The notes beneath the pieces are model-generated. The model saw only the letters and a list, made by a program, of their open reading frames with translations. It was not told the DNA's origin and made no database searches. Shown one piece after another: positions 1 to 12,980 of a stretch of DNA of 64,000 nucleotides. A program made the translations under genes and the position numbers. Origin of the DNA: Lineus longissimus (taxonomy: Eukaryota; Nemertea; Pilidiophora; Heteronemertea; Lineidae); assembly GCF_910592395.1 (NCBI RefSeq), contig NC_088312.1, positions 14,487,292 through 14,551,291 of the forward strand, in the 5' to 3' direction. The first letter of the stretch is position 1; each line of letters begins with the position of its first letter.

Positions 1-1415
1 TGGGCATCAGACAAAATGGTGTGGGATCTACTGAAGCCCATCCGTAAATGTTTTCTCCACATTGTTTGGGGGTCTGGAGCACAAACAACTGTTAGAATTT
101 TTAAAAGTTCGCTTTTACTGCCACTTTCTAACCATGGTATTGGTAATGAAATAAAGTTTTTTTGTATGTTATTTTGTCTCCTCATGTGCCAAGTACATGA
201 GGTATTACTGAGAAATATCCAGACACAAAATATGGCCTATCCAAGGGGCCTCTGCATGATAATTGGGCTACGCTGAAGAATTGTCTTATTTCTATCATGC
301 CAAACCCCAAAAATCCTGTTGGGGTGCCAAGTAAGGAGACAGGAAAACCAAACTCAAAAGAAATCCAACCAGTTTGTGGCGATGCGGACACACATTTACT
401 ATTGGAACACAATGTTTAGAGGCAATGTCTCACTTGGTAACCAGTTGCCTAGAGCATCATAAAGTCAATTTCATGAGAAAAGGGTGAGTAGGATAAAGGA
501 CAATGCAAAAGATATTGACAATGCACAACAGTACTGCAAAAGTCAATGCAGAAGCTGAGGTATGATACCATTTTAGTCATTAAAAGTACAGCAAATTTCT
601 GTTAAGCCTATCAGAAGCACAGTCTGTGACGGTGTACCTTCTTTTGCATTTCGAATAGCTTTCATCATTGCAGGAATTTCCAAAGCTATTCCCAATAGTA
701 TTGAAGTTGAGCTACAAAATATGCTGTGTTTTTAACAACTTTTTTTAAGCTTCTTGTTTCTGATATTATTCGTCTAGATCAAGATGGCAGCTTCTCATAT
801 CCTTTGAAAAATTGACCCTAAAACTGATACTTCTTTTGGTGTTCTTTGAGAATTTTGAGTGATATTAGTCTGGAGATTTCAGTGAAATGAACACCGTGCT
901 AGTGAATATAAAAGACTTGACCCCCCCCCCCCCGAATTAACATGAAGGACTACTCCCACAGTGTGTAAACAGTTGACGGTAACATTCATTTCTGAACAGT
1001 CATGATGCTACCCCTTGCCACAGCCCCTAACAATATATTAAATGACAGAGCCAGGCCCATTTCAGCATCTGCACTGCAAATTGCAAATTCTTAGTAATTG
1101 AACAGAATATATGCATGAATACAAATTCGTCTTTGCATTAATTCAGGCGTGATGCGAACCTCATTTCTACATGCAGTACTAGGTTTATATCCCAAAACCC
1201 TAGTCATCGAGAAAGCGAGATAATTGGAGTTGATACTTCTTTGTTGAAATGCAGGCAGATTTCAAATGTGGGGTTTGCCGCAGAATTCAAAAGAGGAATG
1301 AAATTCATCTGAACATGACCCCTTTTGCATATATGAAACCTTCAGAACTATATCAAATATATCCAGTTCATAACAGCCACACTGTCAGAGTTCAAAGATG
1401 AATAGCTTTTGCTGC
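1..1415. other. No gene seen
   Basis: AT-rich intronic-type sequence with a poly(C) run at about 920. Only short open frames. Confidence 0.6.
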
Positions 1416-1448
1416 AACATTTACTTCATAGACTATGAAGTAAATGTT
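1416..1448. repeat. Perfect palindrome, 16-bp arms
   Basis: AACATTTACTTCATAG, a single central A, then its exact reverse complement. It could form a cruciform or a very stable hairpin. Confidence 0.9.
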
Positions 1449-1527
1449 CTTCTACTACTTTCTTGGATGACACAAAAGGCATGACATCGCTGCATCTGAT
1501 AAATCTGGGATCGCCTTTCAATAGTGC

Positions 1528-1550
1528 TGGCTACTATGACATAGTAGCCA
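1528..1550. repeat. Perfect palindrome, 11-bp arms
   Basis: TGGCTACTATG, a single central A, then CATAGTAGCCA. It has the same one-base A centre as the palindrome 80 bp upstream. Confidence 0.88.
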
Positions 1551-1604
1551 ACACCAGAAGTGATGTGCCTTACAGTTGAAAGGACACTAAAATCTGTTTA
1601 TTGC

Positions 1605-1878
1605 ATTCAAATTTAGTGGAGATTGTCTATAGTTTCACCATTGCCCAACATTGGTTTCATCACGATTGATGCTGTCACCGTCAAACCTCACAATTTACTG
1701 TGAAGATCATGATGTCATTATCATCACTGCCTGGTTCCACGTCTGTGAAAAGTTATAATACAAATGACCATGTCTATTAAGGGATAGTGGTGACATTTGA
1801 CAAAACAATATCAGGCCTGAAGAAGCAATTGCGGGCAATTGTGAAACTGTAGACAACAAACCTCCAGTAAATTTGAAT
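1605..1878. mobile_element. Foldback/MITE-like element with about 45-bp inverted arms
   Basis: The left arm (1605-1646, ATTCAAATTTAGTGGAG through TAGTTTCACCATTGCCC) is repeated inverted at 1833-1878 with a few mismatches and a small indel. The unit is about 274 bp with no coding capacity. Weak similarity extends outward on both sides, so the true ends may be wider. Confidence 0.7.
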
Positions 1879-2825
1879 CCAGTGAATACATTGGACTAGG
1901 TAGTGTTATTGAAAACCACCTAAAAATCTGAAATGATATAATGTTTCACCAATAGTTCAAAAGACAACAATTTGCATTGCAGATTACATACAATTGTTAA
2001 AAGCCACAGAAACAGTTACCATAAACACCAGAATGGTGATAGGCTTCAGAGTCGAAAGGACAACAACTTTAGCTGCAACCTTGTAGGTGACATGCAATTT
2101 TCAAAAGCTGAAAATACAGGTATGAAATGTATGGTGTGCTTAAAACTGTTCAACAAGCTCCAGGCTTTTCCATTTTATTCTCTGGCCTAATCCAGGAAAA
2201 CATTCTGTTGAAACCAATTCTAACCCACTTCCGTCAGACGGTAAACCATGCACTTCAGATGTTTGCCTTGAGGCACTTCGACATAGCTGGGCAGCGAATG
2301 GTTTGGCATGATAGACGTACATGTAGATCTATGTCACTGTGCTAAAATGGATCAACAAATTATCATCACTGCTCTGTATACTTTCAGAAGACCAGATAAA
2401 GAAAAGTCAATTAGTGTCCTCCCAGCACATCAGCTTGAGATTAATCCTACCATGGATAATCCACGATCTGTACTTGGATAATCACACCACGGTTCCGTTT
2501 GGCTTTATACCCGTCTTATTCCGACGATGATTTCTTTATGTAATTAGTAAGACTCTATCTGAAACAAAGCTACTGATTGTCAAAGCTTTGTCTTCGAGTA
2601 TTGGCTGGTAATTATCCCTTGCCGATCCTGAATTAGTTTGGACAAAGTAGGCAGACAGAGTCAGTACGGATGTGGGTTCCCTACTGCTGTTAGTGTAATT
2701 GAGCATGAGGGGAAGGGGGTTCCATATCGATTTGAGGACATTTCGTTCATTTTGAAAGGCTTAGACAATGTTCAACATTGTGTTGGCTTCATTATACCCT
2801 CTATGAAACATACTGTGTAGACACT
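1879..2825. other. No gene seen
   Basis: Several 60-70-codon frames on both strands overlap one another and match nothing recognisable. Confidence 0.6.
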
Positions 2826-2975
2826 ACAAAGGAACCTCCCTAAGCGGACACCTCTCTATTAAAGACAACCTCTCCATTAAAGACACTAGTTTTGGTGGCA
2901 AATTGGTCTTTTCCATTCAATTTGACCTCTCTAATCAGGACACCTCTCTTTTAAGGATTATTAAGTCACTGTAGT
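2826..2975. mobile_element. Degenerate mariner-like MITE (GAACCTCYCT family)
   Basis: It carries the phrases GGAACCTCCCTAAGCGGACA, ACCTCTCTATTAAAGACA and TTGACCTCTCTAATCAGGAC. These match, partly in reverse, the better copy at 32244-32399. No intact second terminus is visible, so it is probably truncated. Confidence 0.65.
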
Positions 2976-2997
2976 TTCACCTTAAAGCTAGACTAAA

Positions 2998-3220
2998 TGT
3001 GACCCGCTCTACCAAAACTAGGCGCTTGTCGCATCTGAACTTGACAGGTTGATACGGACTTGTTGTTCATTTCCCTATTGTAGACCTTTTGTGAAATGTG
3101 ACCAAATCAGTTTGTAATAGATTTCACAAAAGGTCTACAATAGGGAAATGAACAACAAGTCCGTATCAACCTGTCAAGCTCAGATGCGACAAGCGCCTAG
3201 TTTTGGTAGAGCGAGTCACA
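2998..3220. mobile_element. Foldback MITE, family 1 copy A (98-bp arms)
   Basis: A 223-bp element that is almost wholly palindromic: arms 2998-3096 and 3122-3220 with a 25-bp loop and only about three visible differences between arms. Termini are TGTGACCCGCTC and GAGCGAGTCACA. No ORF. It is related to 34012-34181 and 48119-48322. Confidence 0.92.
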
Positions 3221-4065
3221 AATACCACATTTGCATTATCTAAATTCATTTCACAATTGTGAAAATAAAACACTTACGAAAATTTCACTAGAATACAGTG
3301 CTCAATTTCTACATGAAATATAACGTGTCACCCACCAATTTGAATAAGACCTTCCAAATACATATTTGAAAAACTCAAACACTGAGTTACCCTATGACCA
3401 CAGCAACTTTGGAGACTGCTCAGGACAGCTTGGCATTGTAAACTTAGGACCATCTCTCACGATTTTGGACCAGCTGTCAGATAATATCTTTGGAAATAAC
3501 TATCTTTGGCAGCTTGATGGTTCCCTAAGGACTGTCATACCAAACTTCATTAGTCATGTATATATGACTATCACAAGTGTGATTGTACATAACAGATATG
3601 ACATGCTCATGTTCACTATGAGCCCTTTATTTAGAAAAGAAACTAATACCTCACTGTAGCTCCTTGGCTGTCTAATCATGCAAGACCATAGGTAGACCTC
3701 AAATTACGTCCAAAAAGCCTTGGGTGTCGGTGTGCTTTTTTGGTTATCCCTGTGCAATCTCGATTGGACAGCCAAGGAACACCATCTCGGTCTTTATCAT
3801 CACTACTGGTAATGTATTAACAACCCTATTGGATTTTTGCAAGAGGGATGGAGTCCACTACAGGCTTCTGTCCACCTGTTGGATTTTTATTTGCCATGAC
3901 ATAGACACTTGGGTACTAGGGATGACAGTTTTGAGTCTCACCCGGCAAATCCTCATCAATTCATCACCTATTGAGCCTCATACTTGTTGTGAAGAGCCAA
4001 GAATTTTAGATCTTCGAAAGCCATGCCGGTTCATTCAGAAATACAATGCCGGGTACTCTCTGGGA
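3221..4065. other. No gene seen; possible SINE body
   Basis: A 122-codon frame (3724-4092, plus) reads through the presumed minus-strand SINE whose head is at 4066-4136. No recognisable protein. Confidence 0.5.
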
Positions 4066-4136
4066 TCAGACCGGGGCCCTATCGCATGGTAGCCAGCAGG
4101 GTTAACCACAAGGGTAATCAGGCTCCTTATTTTTTT
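4066..4136 (-). repeat. tRNA-derived SINE head
   Basis: On the minus strand, CTTGTGGTTAACC (A-box side) is followed by a B-box-like CCCCGGTCTGATCCC at normal spacing. The cloverleaf is not intact, so it is taken as a SINE or tRNA pseudogene rather than a functional tRNA. Confidence 0.45.
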
Positions 4137-6369
4137 TTTAACTTTGATTCCTTAAAGGATGGTATGGGCTTAATCTGCCTATAGAAATTAAGCGAATCTG
4201 CCAACGATCATCGACCTTTTTAGCAGCCAATATCCACTACTTCTCTCACTACACTCCAATTAATTTCAAGAAAATTCACAACCTGTATCAGACGTATCAT
4301 TCTTCTCCCCGGCCTTTCATATGACCCTATGATGATTTTATGTGAAGAAGGTTAAACACAACACAACAATAAGTACCTAACAGTAACCATGAAATTGACA
4401 TTAAACTTTAGCACGTGAGTGAACATAAGTAATCTATTGTCATCATTTCATATAGCCCTGGGTGAATTGTATTGTTCGCTTCTCCGATATTGGGCTGATA
4501 ATTCACTCTTGCTACAAATCTGTTCCAGGCAGACAATGAGGCGTATTGATTGCTGCGATGTGGCTCCAGCTTCTCGTTCAAATGACATACCCCACCGGGG
4601 GGAAAATGATACCTTTTCATTAGCTTTATTTCTACGGCTGATGTCAATTTTATATGAACAAGATTGCTATTATACATATCACCAAGGCAATACACTGTTA
4701 CTTCCTTCATTCCATGCAGTTTTTTTGCTTGTTATTTTAGCTGTTGTGCATACTCAAACCATTTTCGACATTGGTTCCATAATCAATATTGGTTATTGTT
4801 TAATTTTTTTAAAATGTATAAATCAAGGCTGAAACTTGAGTCACATGACTAAACCATCGAGCGGGGTCACTCTCCTTTGTGACATAAGACAGAGGAGTCA
4901 AACCAATACTGCAGTGGCAACTGGTGATGATGTTGATTTCATCAAAATCAGCTACAGGTGCATCTGAGGAACTTTTTCATCAGTGAAATTAACTGCAAGA
5001 CCCCCATCGGAGAAGAATTAAAGTTTTAATTTTACAAAAAAGAGATGCAGAAAACTAAAGAAAGACTATTCAATGGGTGATATCAAGGATTCATAAAGAC
5101 TAGTCTTTATTTAATTTTGGTGATATGAATAAAGACTAGCAAATGCTTTTGTCTAAAACTCCATGTACATTTACACAGGCCTTTCTGTACAAAATTCAAG
5201 TAAAAGTATCTGCTAGATTTTATTCATATCAGCCAATGATCATAAGCATTTTTGAGAAATGATATATGAATAGTCGCTTCAGAACTGACAGCAAGATCGG
5301 TCCATTCAGCTGGAATGCCATGGGTTTAGTTTGGCAAAACTCATGGAAAAGTACTAAAAGTAAGCTCTGAAAATACAACAGAGAACAACCCCATATTGAT
5401 AAAATAAAACATGAAAGAGGTATGTATATCACCAAATCAATGAGAAATGAACCACACCACAAGTTGTTTGATTCTGCCCTCCAGCAATGAACGCTACAGA
5501 GCAGAAAAGTTATTCATGAGAAAACACGGATGTGATGATCCGGGGGATGATGAAGGCTAGTTTCCTCATTGTCAGCCTCTGCCAACACCACAGCTACTCG
5601 GCAAACATTGCCCCCCAAATTAACTCTGTCAACATTGTTAGGTTCCATGTATCAAATGGCCACTGACCACACATTCTCATCAACAGTGTTTTTTTGCTGG
5701 ATGATGAAGATGGTTACATATGGTACCCAGTTCCTCATTCCACCATCTCTTAATTTCTGATTCTATAATATTCTCATTCCTTGTCTCTGTCTCCCATTCC
5801 TTGTTCCCTGTCCACCAGTGTCTCTCTAATGATTATCTAGTTGTATGTATAAGCTTTGTATCCTCGACGAACTATAAAATGCAACATTGAGGGTAAATAC
5901 ATGTACATCTGTACTCTGTTATTTGTAGGTTCAAGTGAAACCTGAATAACAAATATCTGTGATGTTTTTTGCTGAATTGTAGTTGGAATCTCCTTCACAA
6001 ATTTCAGACATCAGGATTAAAGTTGATAAAATACACTTTCTAAAATACAAGTTTCTTTGCAAATATAACATGGCTAATTTCAATTAATAACTATAAGTTA
6101 GCCCCAAACGACTGCAATACTCAAATCAAAAACCTGCCATAATCAACAAGCAAACACGTTTGAGGTAAATATATGTAAGTACATGTACATGTCAAGTAGT
6201 ACTTCACATCAAACCACGGCACTCTCTGATGATTAAGTAATTCACTCACTCAGGGAACATCTCCTCAGAATATCAGCAAATCACAACCATACATGCACCT
6301 GCACCCATTAGTGGGTCTACATCACTTTTTATCGACAACTCAACACACAGTAGTCAAAAAGCTTTTGGA
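4137..6369. other. No gene seen
   Basis: The longest frame is 137 codons (4419-4832, plus), paired with a 100-codon frame on the other strand. Neither shows a known motif. A small palindrome AAAGACTAGTCTTT lies near 5095. Confidence 0.55.
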
Positions 6370-7700
6370 CTATGCATTACACTTCAACTTGGAATACATT
6401 GGCAGCTGACAGTGTGTCAACACAAAACCTTCTAGGATACATACACAGTTCTGATAATGAAGCCAGTCAGTACCATCGACTTATATGGAGAAATCACTGT
6501 GTTGGTTGAGACCTGGTAACACCGCGGTTTCTCCAAATTTATTTCGACAATCCATACCACTTCAACTTAGTCCAGATTCCAGCAGACGGCATGTAAACAA
6601 GTGACCTCCTCTTAAAGTACACACTGTTACCGTAGCGAAACCGGCCTACCGTCTTTCACTTGTAAGAAGTTAACTAATTTAGGCTCGAAAACACAACGCA
6701 AGGGTAAAAAGTGGCATCGTTACTTGTATGTATTCCGCTATTTGGAAATTACTTTAAGTTCTTCAGGCCATGCACCATATAAGGTGAACACTGACACGTT
6801 ACATGTGAAAACATAAAAAATGTTCACAGCCGAAAATATTGCATCAGTATGGGCAAGGGTATAATGGTTTCTCCATTATGATTATAAACATTTTGACTTC
6901 CCATACCACTTCAGCTTGGTACACAATCATCAAGCAGACCGCATTTGAACACATAATCTCCTTTAATTACTTATGATGTGATAACAATCTTTCTACAATT
7001 AACCACTGCTTACCATGAGTTTCTACGAAAAACGTAATTTTCAGTTTTCACTCTTACTATTAGAGATTGGTTTGGCAAATTACTTCGTTGGTATGGGCTA
7101 TGGCAACACTGGCTTTATCAAAGAATTTCTTCACCACTTCAGCTTGGTACACATTGCCATCAGACTGCATGTAAACAAGAAACAAGTTACCTTCTCCAAG
7201 AACACACTGTTCTGGGAGCAAATTTATCCTGCCATCGAGCTTGGTTTTAACAAATCACTTTGTCAATGTGGGGAATTAGCAACACCAGTTTCTCCAAAAA
7301 CATTTTGACTTTCCGTTACACTTCAACTTGGCACACATTGCTAGCAGACTGTGGGTAAACACGTACCTAGCCAAATATATTCCTATATTGTTCTGGTAAC
7401 AAAACTCTGCCTGGACATCAATGCTTTTTGTAACAATGCTTACTGTTCCTGCCAAAAAATATACTTTTTAGATATGACTTCTATTAGTTTGTGTGAATAA
7501 AACCTCCAGCAAAAAAACACATCAACGTCTGACGACTGGTAAATACAGATCTTTCTCTAAATACTTATACATGGAGCCCGCTGTTCTAGTAGCCAATCTA
7601 TCCCACAATCGACCCTGGGTTTAGACAAATTACTGTATTGGCGGGGGCAGTGGAACCGCTGGTTTCGCCAATAGCTTTGATCAAGTGCTAACCATGTCCC
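6370..7700. repeat. Degenerate tandem array, unit about 180-230 bp
   Basis: The word CACTTCARCTTGG recurs at about 6381, 6562, 6907, 7136 and 7319. It is accompanied by GTTTCTCCA and GCAGAC...GTAAACA at constant relative positions. Units are strongly diverged. A 97-codon open frame (7015-7308) is part of the array. Confidence 0.7.
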
Positions 7701-9970
7701 GTAATGAACGCCCGGAGCTATCAGAGTTTGATGTTGATCAAGATTTGCCTTGAGCGCCGGATCGAGATCTACAGCCTATATAGAAGGCAATCAGAGAGCC
7801 CGGCCATCACAATGATGAATTGGCCCAATGCATCACAAGGGTGATGTCCCATCCCCAATGATGGGCAACCAATCGCTGCGACATTCTAACAAGACATAGA
7901 TTCTGAATATAGAAAATTGATGAGCCAATTGGGGGAAGCATACATTATAAGTGATATTTCAACAAAGAGTCTGGCCGAATCTGTGTACTATTTGGCACCT
8001 ACCATATTTAGCAGGTTGATGTTTGATTAATTGCACATAAGCACATGTAATGATTTGCAATTACTGTCACTTACCAGTGCTTCCATCTTGACTCTAGGCC
8101 TGGAGATCACATTGTTCCTTTACTTAACAAGCTCGAATTGGATTTACTGGGGTTATGACACTTTACAGTATACTCCCAGCATTTGTTTTCTCCCTATGTC
8201 TCTGTGTCAAGACCTGTTGATAAGTTTTAAAGAACTAGTGTTCAAAAGGTTGATAAAATACTCTTCAATTACCATTCTCATGTAACTGATTCAATCAAAT
8301 TCCCTTCCTGAACTACAATGACTCCCCATCCCTGCCATGGAAACAATCTAAAATGCACCCTTGGCACAAGAAGAGCTGCCATGACTATCTATGTTTTTCG
8401 CGTCAACCGGAAACGTGTTGTCAAGTTTTATCCAGGAGGATAACCATTTGAGGGTTGCTGTGATGATAAAGCTCAACCTGATCTTTAGTCTTGGTCCGGT
8501 CAAACCAGGTATAATCCTCAACCATAAGAGGCAATTCTGTCTGCATCTGTCTACAGCGGATGTCTACTTGTCCACACTGGTCTGTTTTGTTTTTCTTCAA
8601 AAAACAGCATCATACCTTTGTAAACTTTAACCCTTTCCATGCGGGTGGCGAGATATTCTCCCCCGACGCTCTCCACGCCATCTTGCGGCAAGCGAACAAA
8701 TCACGCCAGACTGATATGGCCATCAGCAGATGGCAGCAATGTATTGATAGCCTATATACGATGTTGACGAGATGTTCATGCCTGCAGAGCGTAGTCAGGA
8801 CACTATAGCGTCAATAGGTGAAAATGTCTCACCAGCCACACAAAATGGTTTTAGTTTTTTTTAAGTCTGACCCTGACAAGCGAAAAAATTTATTCCATAA
8901 AGTTAGACCGGATAGAAATTCTGCACAAAAAGGGTCAAGGGCAAACCAAATCATCTTTTTGAATTCCTGTTCACCAACATTTTGGTGAAAATTTACCATG
9001 ATGATGATAGCTTTACTTTTCGGCACTCAAAATAGTCGAGTAAGTCCCCAGAAATAAATCGATATGCAATACATGTACCAGGGACTTTTACCAAAGAGAT
9101 CATCAAACCTGACACACAATTTCTAACACCTCCTGAAGCCTTACTCGTAATTCAATGACATCAAACACATATATGAAATGTAATCAGTGCTTTGAAGACT
9201 AGGCGTGCCATGCCGTAAGTATTGCTTTGGTGGGAGATCATGTATCATGATAAACAATATCACTAGATATGAGCAGTTGTTTGGGGTTTGAGTAATACAG
9301 GTATGGTACATGTAAAACTGACAAAATGCCTTTATCTTTCTGACTAAAAACTCAATTAATTTAATCGGAAAGACCAATTTATCATGGTAGGGGCCAGGGG
9401 TAGGGGTGGTGTTTTTAGGTGGCTGGATTCCTAGCAATATGTGAAAGAGTTAACAGAGAGGACACCAGCAACTCAGGCAAGTTCACATTGTTGGATATCC
9501 CAGAAAGATATGTCATAGTTCCATTTAGGGACAGCGTGTAGTATCATCAACCTCATGGATTTTACCAGCGGCCCACAGTACAAAGATCACAATCTATATT
9601 CTGCAGGGCGCCTATTCACAATATTAAACATCCACAAAATCCCACTTGTGGCATTTATGGATTTCCAGAAAGATGGTGATCCGCGGGCATGTTTTAATGA
9701 CACACCAGTGCAATTTGCCTAAGACATTGATTGCTACTCCAGCTTTATGTGCTTGTTAGGTTTGATATCAAAGGACAGGATCGCTGAGGTCTCAATCACC
9801 GCCATCAATTCGCACTAAAATCCTAAATGAAGACAAATTCCTTTACCATAATAGCAGTATGGCCCGGTGAGATACGGTGGTACTTTAGCTCAGGAATCAG
9901 TAATTTGACTTAAAATGAAGGATATCTAACCAACTTGGGGCTTTTTTCATCACAAAAGGAGGTTTTGCTA
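7701..9970. other. No gene seen
   Basis: Only short frames. Nothing recognised. Confidence 0.55.
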
Positions 9971-10370
9971 ACCTTGTGATCCCAACTTGGCTTAGGAAAA
10001 GTTTCATTGTAAAATAGCTAGCATTACTCAATCTTAGGGAGTGCATAGAGTTGAGTGCGGTTCTGCCACCTCATTTGTTCAGGTGTAACCAACCAAAGAT
10101 TTATAGGGACTGTGGTTGAACGATGGAACTTGGGGAAAATATAGCAGTACGCATAACTGCAGGCCAGTAGTGCGTAGTGCACAGCCCCAGTATATACCTT
10201 GTGATCCAAACTTGGCTTAGGAAAAGTCTCATAGTTATATATCTTCGGGACAAGGCATGCATTCAGTTGAGTGCAGTTCTGCCATCTCATTTTTTCAGGT
10301 GTAACCAACCAAAGTCTTATAGGAATTGTGGTTGAACGATGAAACTTGGGGAACATTTTTCAGTAGCGAA
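9971..10370. repeat. Tandem duplication, period 226 bp
   Basis: ACCTTGTGATCCCAACTTGG at 9971 and ACCTTGTGATCCAAACTTGG at 10196. The copies share GCTTAGGAAAAGT, CAGGTGTAACCAACC and GTGGTTGAACGAT. Roughly 85-90% alike by eye. Confidence 0.88.
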
Positions 10371-12669
10371 AAAGCTAATGAATTGGTCACTGGACATTGG
10401 GCAGCCCCTTAAAATCCTTTCATATCTATAATGAATCTGATGGTGTGTGCTCATACATGGACTCCTGTCCAGCAGGTCATTAACCAGTGCAATACCGTCA
10501 CCCAAATGAATCTATTGCTGCCTCACAAAACTCCACGATTGAATTTAAGTCATCTTCCATTCAAAACACATCCAGACCTGCCACAACTTTGATTTCTAAC
10601 CAGAATATTTCAGCAACTCGCGTGGAAGAAATGAAATATTTACCTCCGACTCATTAGGTACACTGGATTGCATTAGAAAGAGTAGACGAGATGTTGGCAT
10701 TTCAATCAATAAGGCTACTTGAAGGAGGCAGAATTAGAGCACTTCTGCTTTAATTCATCTCTATGTATAATGTTGACAAGTTTGGTAGGCAATGAGAAGT
10801 CTTCGTGGATTTCTGACTTCTTGCCAAGAAAATTGCAAGATTATAGCACACCGAACACAATAGAATACAAAATATTCTTATAGGTACACTGTCTATCACG
10901 AAAATGTTTCAAAGCTTGCAAAGGCATGAGCAGCCTCCATTAACTAATTTATGATTTTCCCTAAAATGGGCATGAACCTAACTGTAACCAGGTAGTGCAT
11001 GCGGTTTTTTTTGCAATTTGAAAGACAAATGCAAACCTAAGACTTGTTGAAATTCAACTCTAATGTATTAACCAATAGTTTTGGGAGCATGCAAACACAG
11101 AATGTAGCCTATGGCAATGTTAAGAACATACATGGTCTAGAGAAATCAAGCCGTATCTAGACCATAAAAGACAAGACCATTTAGACCATAAATATTAGCA
11201 AGTCGGGTTTGAACATCTTTATGTCATGACAATGTTGACTATACTGTGCAGAATCATTGAAAATGAGCAAAACATGTTGACCTTTTTGCTACACCAGTTT
11301 TAACCACAGCATAGCACTAGCAGGAAGTCAATATTAGAACACTGCTTCCTTATTTCAATACAGGGCTGGCAAGCTCGTAGCGAAGGGAAGTTATCAATAT
11401 ATTCTTGACTTTTCGCCATAAAATGTGACAGACCAAACAGCACATCACATTTGGGACCACAAAATTATCAGCAATCAGCAAATTCACTGTGGCATGAAGT
11501 TAGCAATTCAGTGCAATATTACATGGTTGGTAGCACCACCAAAGCACGCGCCATCTCTAAGGAATTATAAGAGAATTATAATGGTAACGTAATCAGAATC
11601 CTAGAGGAGAAACAGAGGTACTAAGAATCTAAAAAGCAACTACTAGTACCTGAAAGAGAATTTTGTTACTACATTTTATCTCAGTGTATTTCAAAAGCCC
11701 TAATTCCACACTGTTCCTATGTAAACAATGCTGCCCACCAGATCACCGTGATATTTGATGATTTAGGCCTGGGCTGATTTAGGCCTGTCAACTCCCATGG
11801 AAGCCGTTTCATTGGGATTGATATCATCAAGATTTGCCAAGATGACCCTTTGATAAGACAGTAGAACAATGGGAATTTAAGACTTAAATCTAACAGTTGA
11901 TCATTGACTGTTTGCAACCTTGAGGGTGTTTTGCCAGCATTCTAATATCCAGTAGACATGGCCATACATATTTCACTTCCCCACAGGCATATCGATCAAA
12001 GCCAGTACATAAGTACACCAATGACAGTTATAGAATTCCAAAGATGCTAAGGATGTAAAACTTTCCACTCTTCATCCAAAAATCAATGACGTGATAAACT
12101 TTCATATATTCTGTATAAACGATTCTGCACCCGCCTCCTTAGAAATGCAATTTCATTTTCCATCTTCGAGGCAATTTTTGGCAATCTAAGAATGCATCCA
12201 CTTCATGCGGCTTTCTAAGGAACCGTTACATCGGTTTGTGAGGTTCGTTCCTCTATATTATGTATATTTAACAGGTTTCCAATTCACTCAAGCAAGCAAT
12301 GAGTGTTTTTACATGTATATCATAATGATGCTTTGAAGCTTTTGTCACATTTTTTTGCCCCCCTCACTCAGTAACAAGATGAATTCATTCATTGATTCCC
12401 CTCCACTCAACCATGGACAAAATAAAACACATAGCATTCCACACAACAATTAACAAGTTTTTTTCTATGGAAAAAAAATTACATGATTATTCTCATTAGG
12501 CCTTGTGCTGCAACAGAAGTAATCAAACCTAATGCATTCTGATGCACGAAGATACAACTAAGCCCACAGGTTGGCCCTTGTATTACCGTTTTGAATAGCA
12601 AGATGTTGATAATGATATATCTCAGTTGGCTCTAAAAATGGTGTCTCACAGTACAGAAAGTCGGGGAAC
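10371..12669. other. No gene seen
   Basis: AT-rich, no frame over 70 codons and no repeat structure noticed. Confidence 0.6.
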
Positions 12670-12740
12670 CATGATAGCTCAATGTGTCGAGTAGTGGACC
12701 GGCAATCCAAAGGTCTGTAATTCGAGTCCCAGTCAAGGCA
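12670..12740 (+). repeat. tRNA-derived SINE head
   Basis: A-box TAGCTCAATGTGTCG and B-box AATTCGAGTCCC, with an anticodon arm TGGA-CCGGCAA-TCCA between them. It lacks a regular acceptor stem and has C instead of U before the anticodon, so it is not a functional tRNA. The SINE body probably extends to about 12980. Confidence 0.55.
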
Positions 12741-12980
12741 ACTCGATTTGTCTGTACTAATTCTTATGATGTACATGTAGTTTAGTGTGTTGTATAAACA
12801 GTTACATGTGCTGCCAGAAGACAAAGGTGTATACCTTACTAACAGGAACATACATCATATTATATCCTATCCTTTTTTGTAACTTATGTTATTGGTCTGG
12901 GCTTCCCTGTCTCCCATGTTTGTTGCTGTCAGTGTCAGGGTGGCCAGGTACATGCCACAATATTTTTTGGGCCAAATAAA

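Noticed and set aside
4419-4832. 137-codon plus-strand frame
   Set aside because: Overlapped by a 100-codon frame on the other strand, and neither looks like a known protein.
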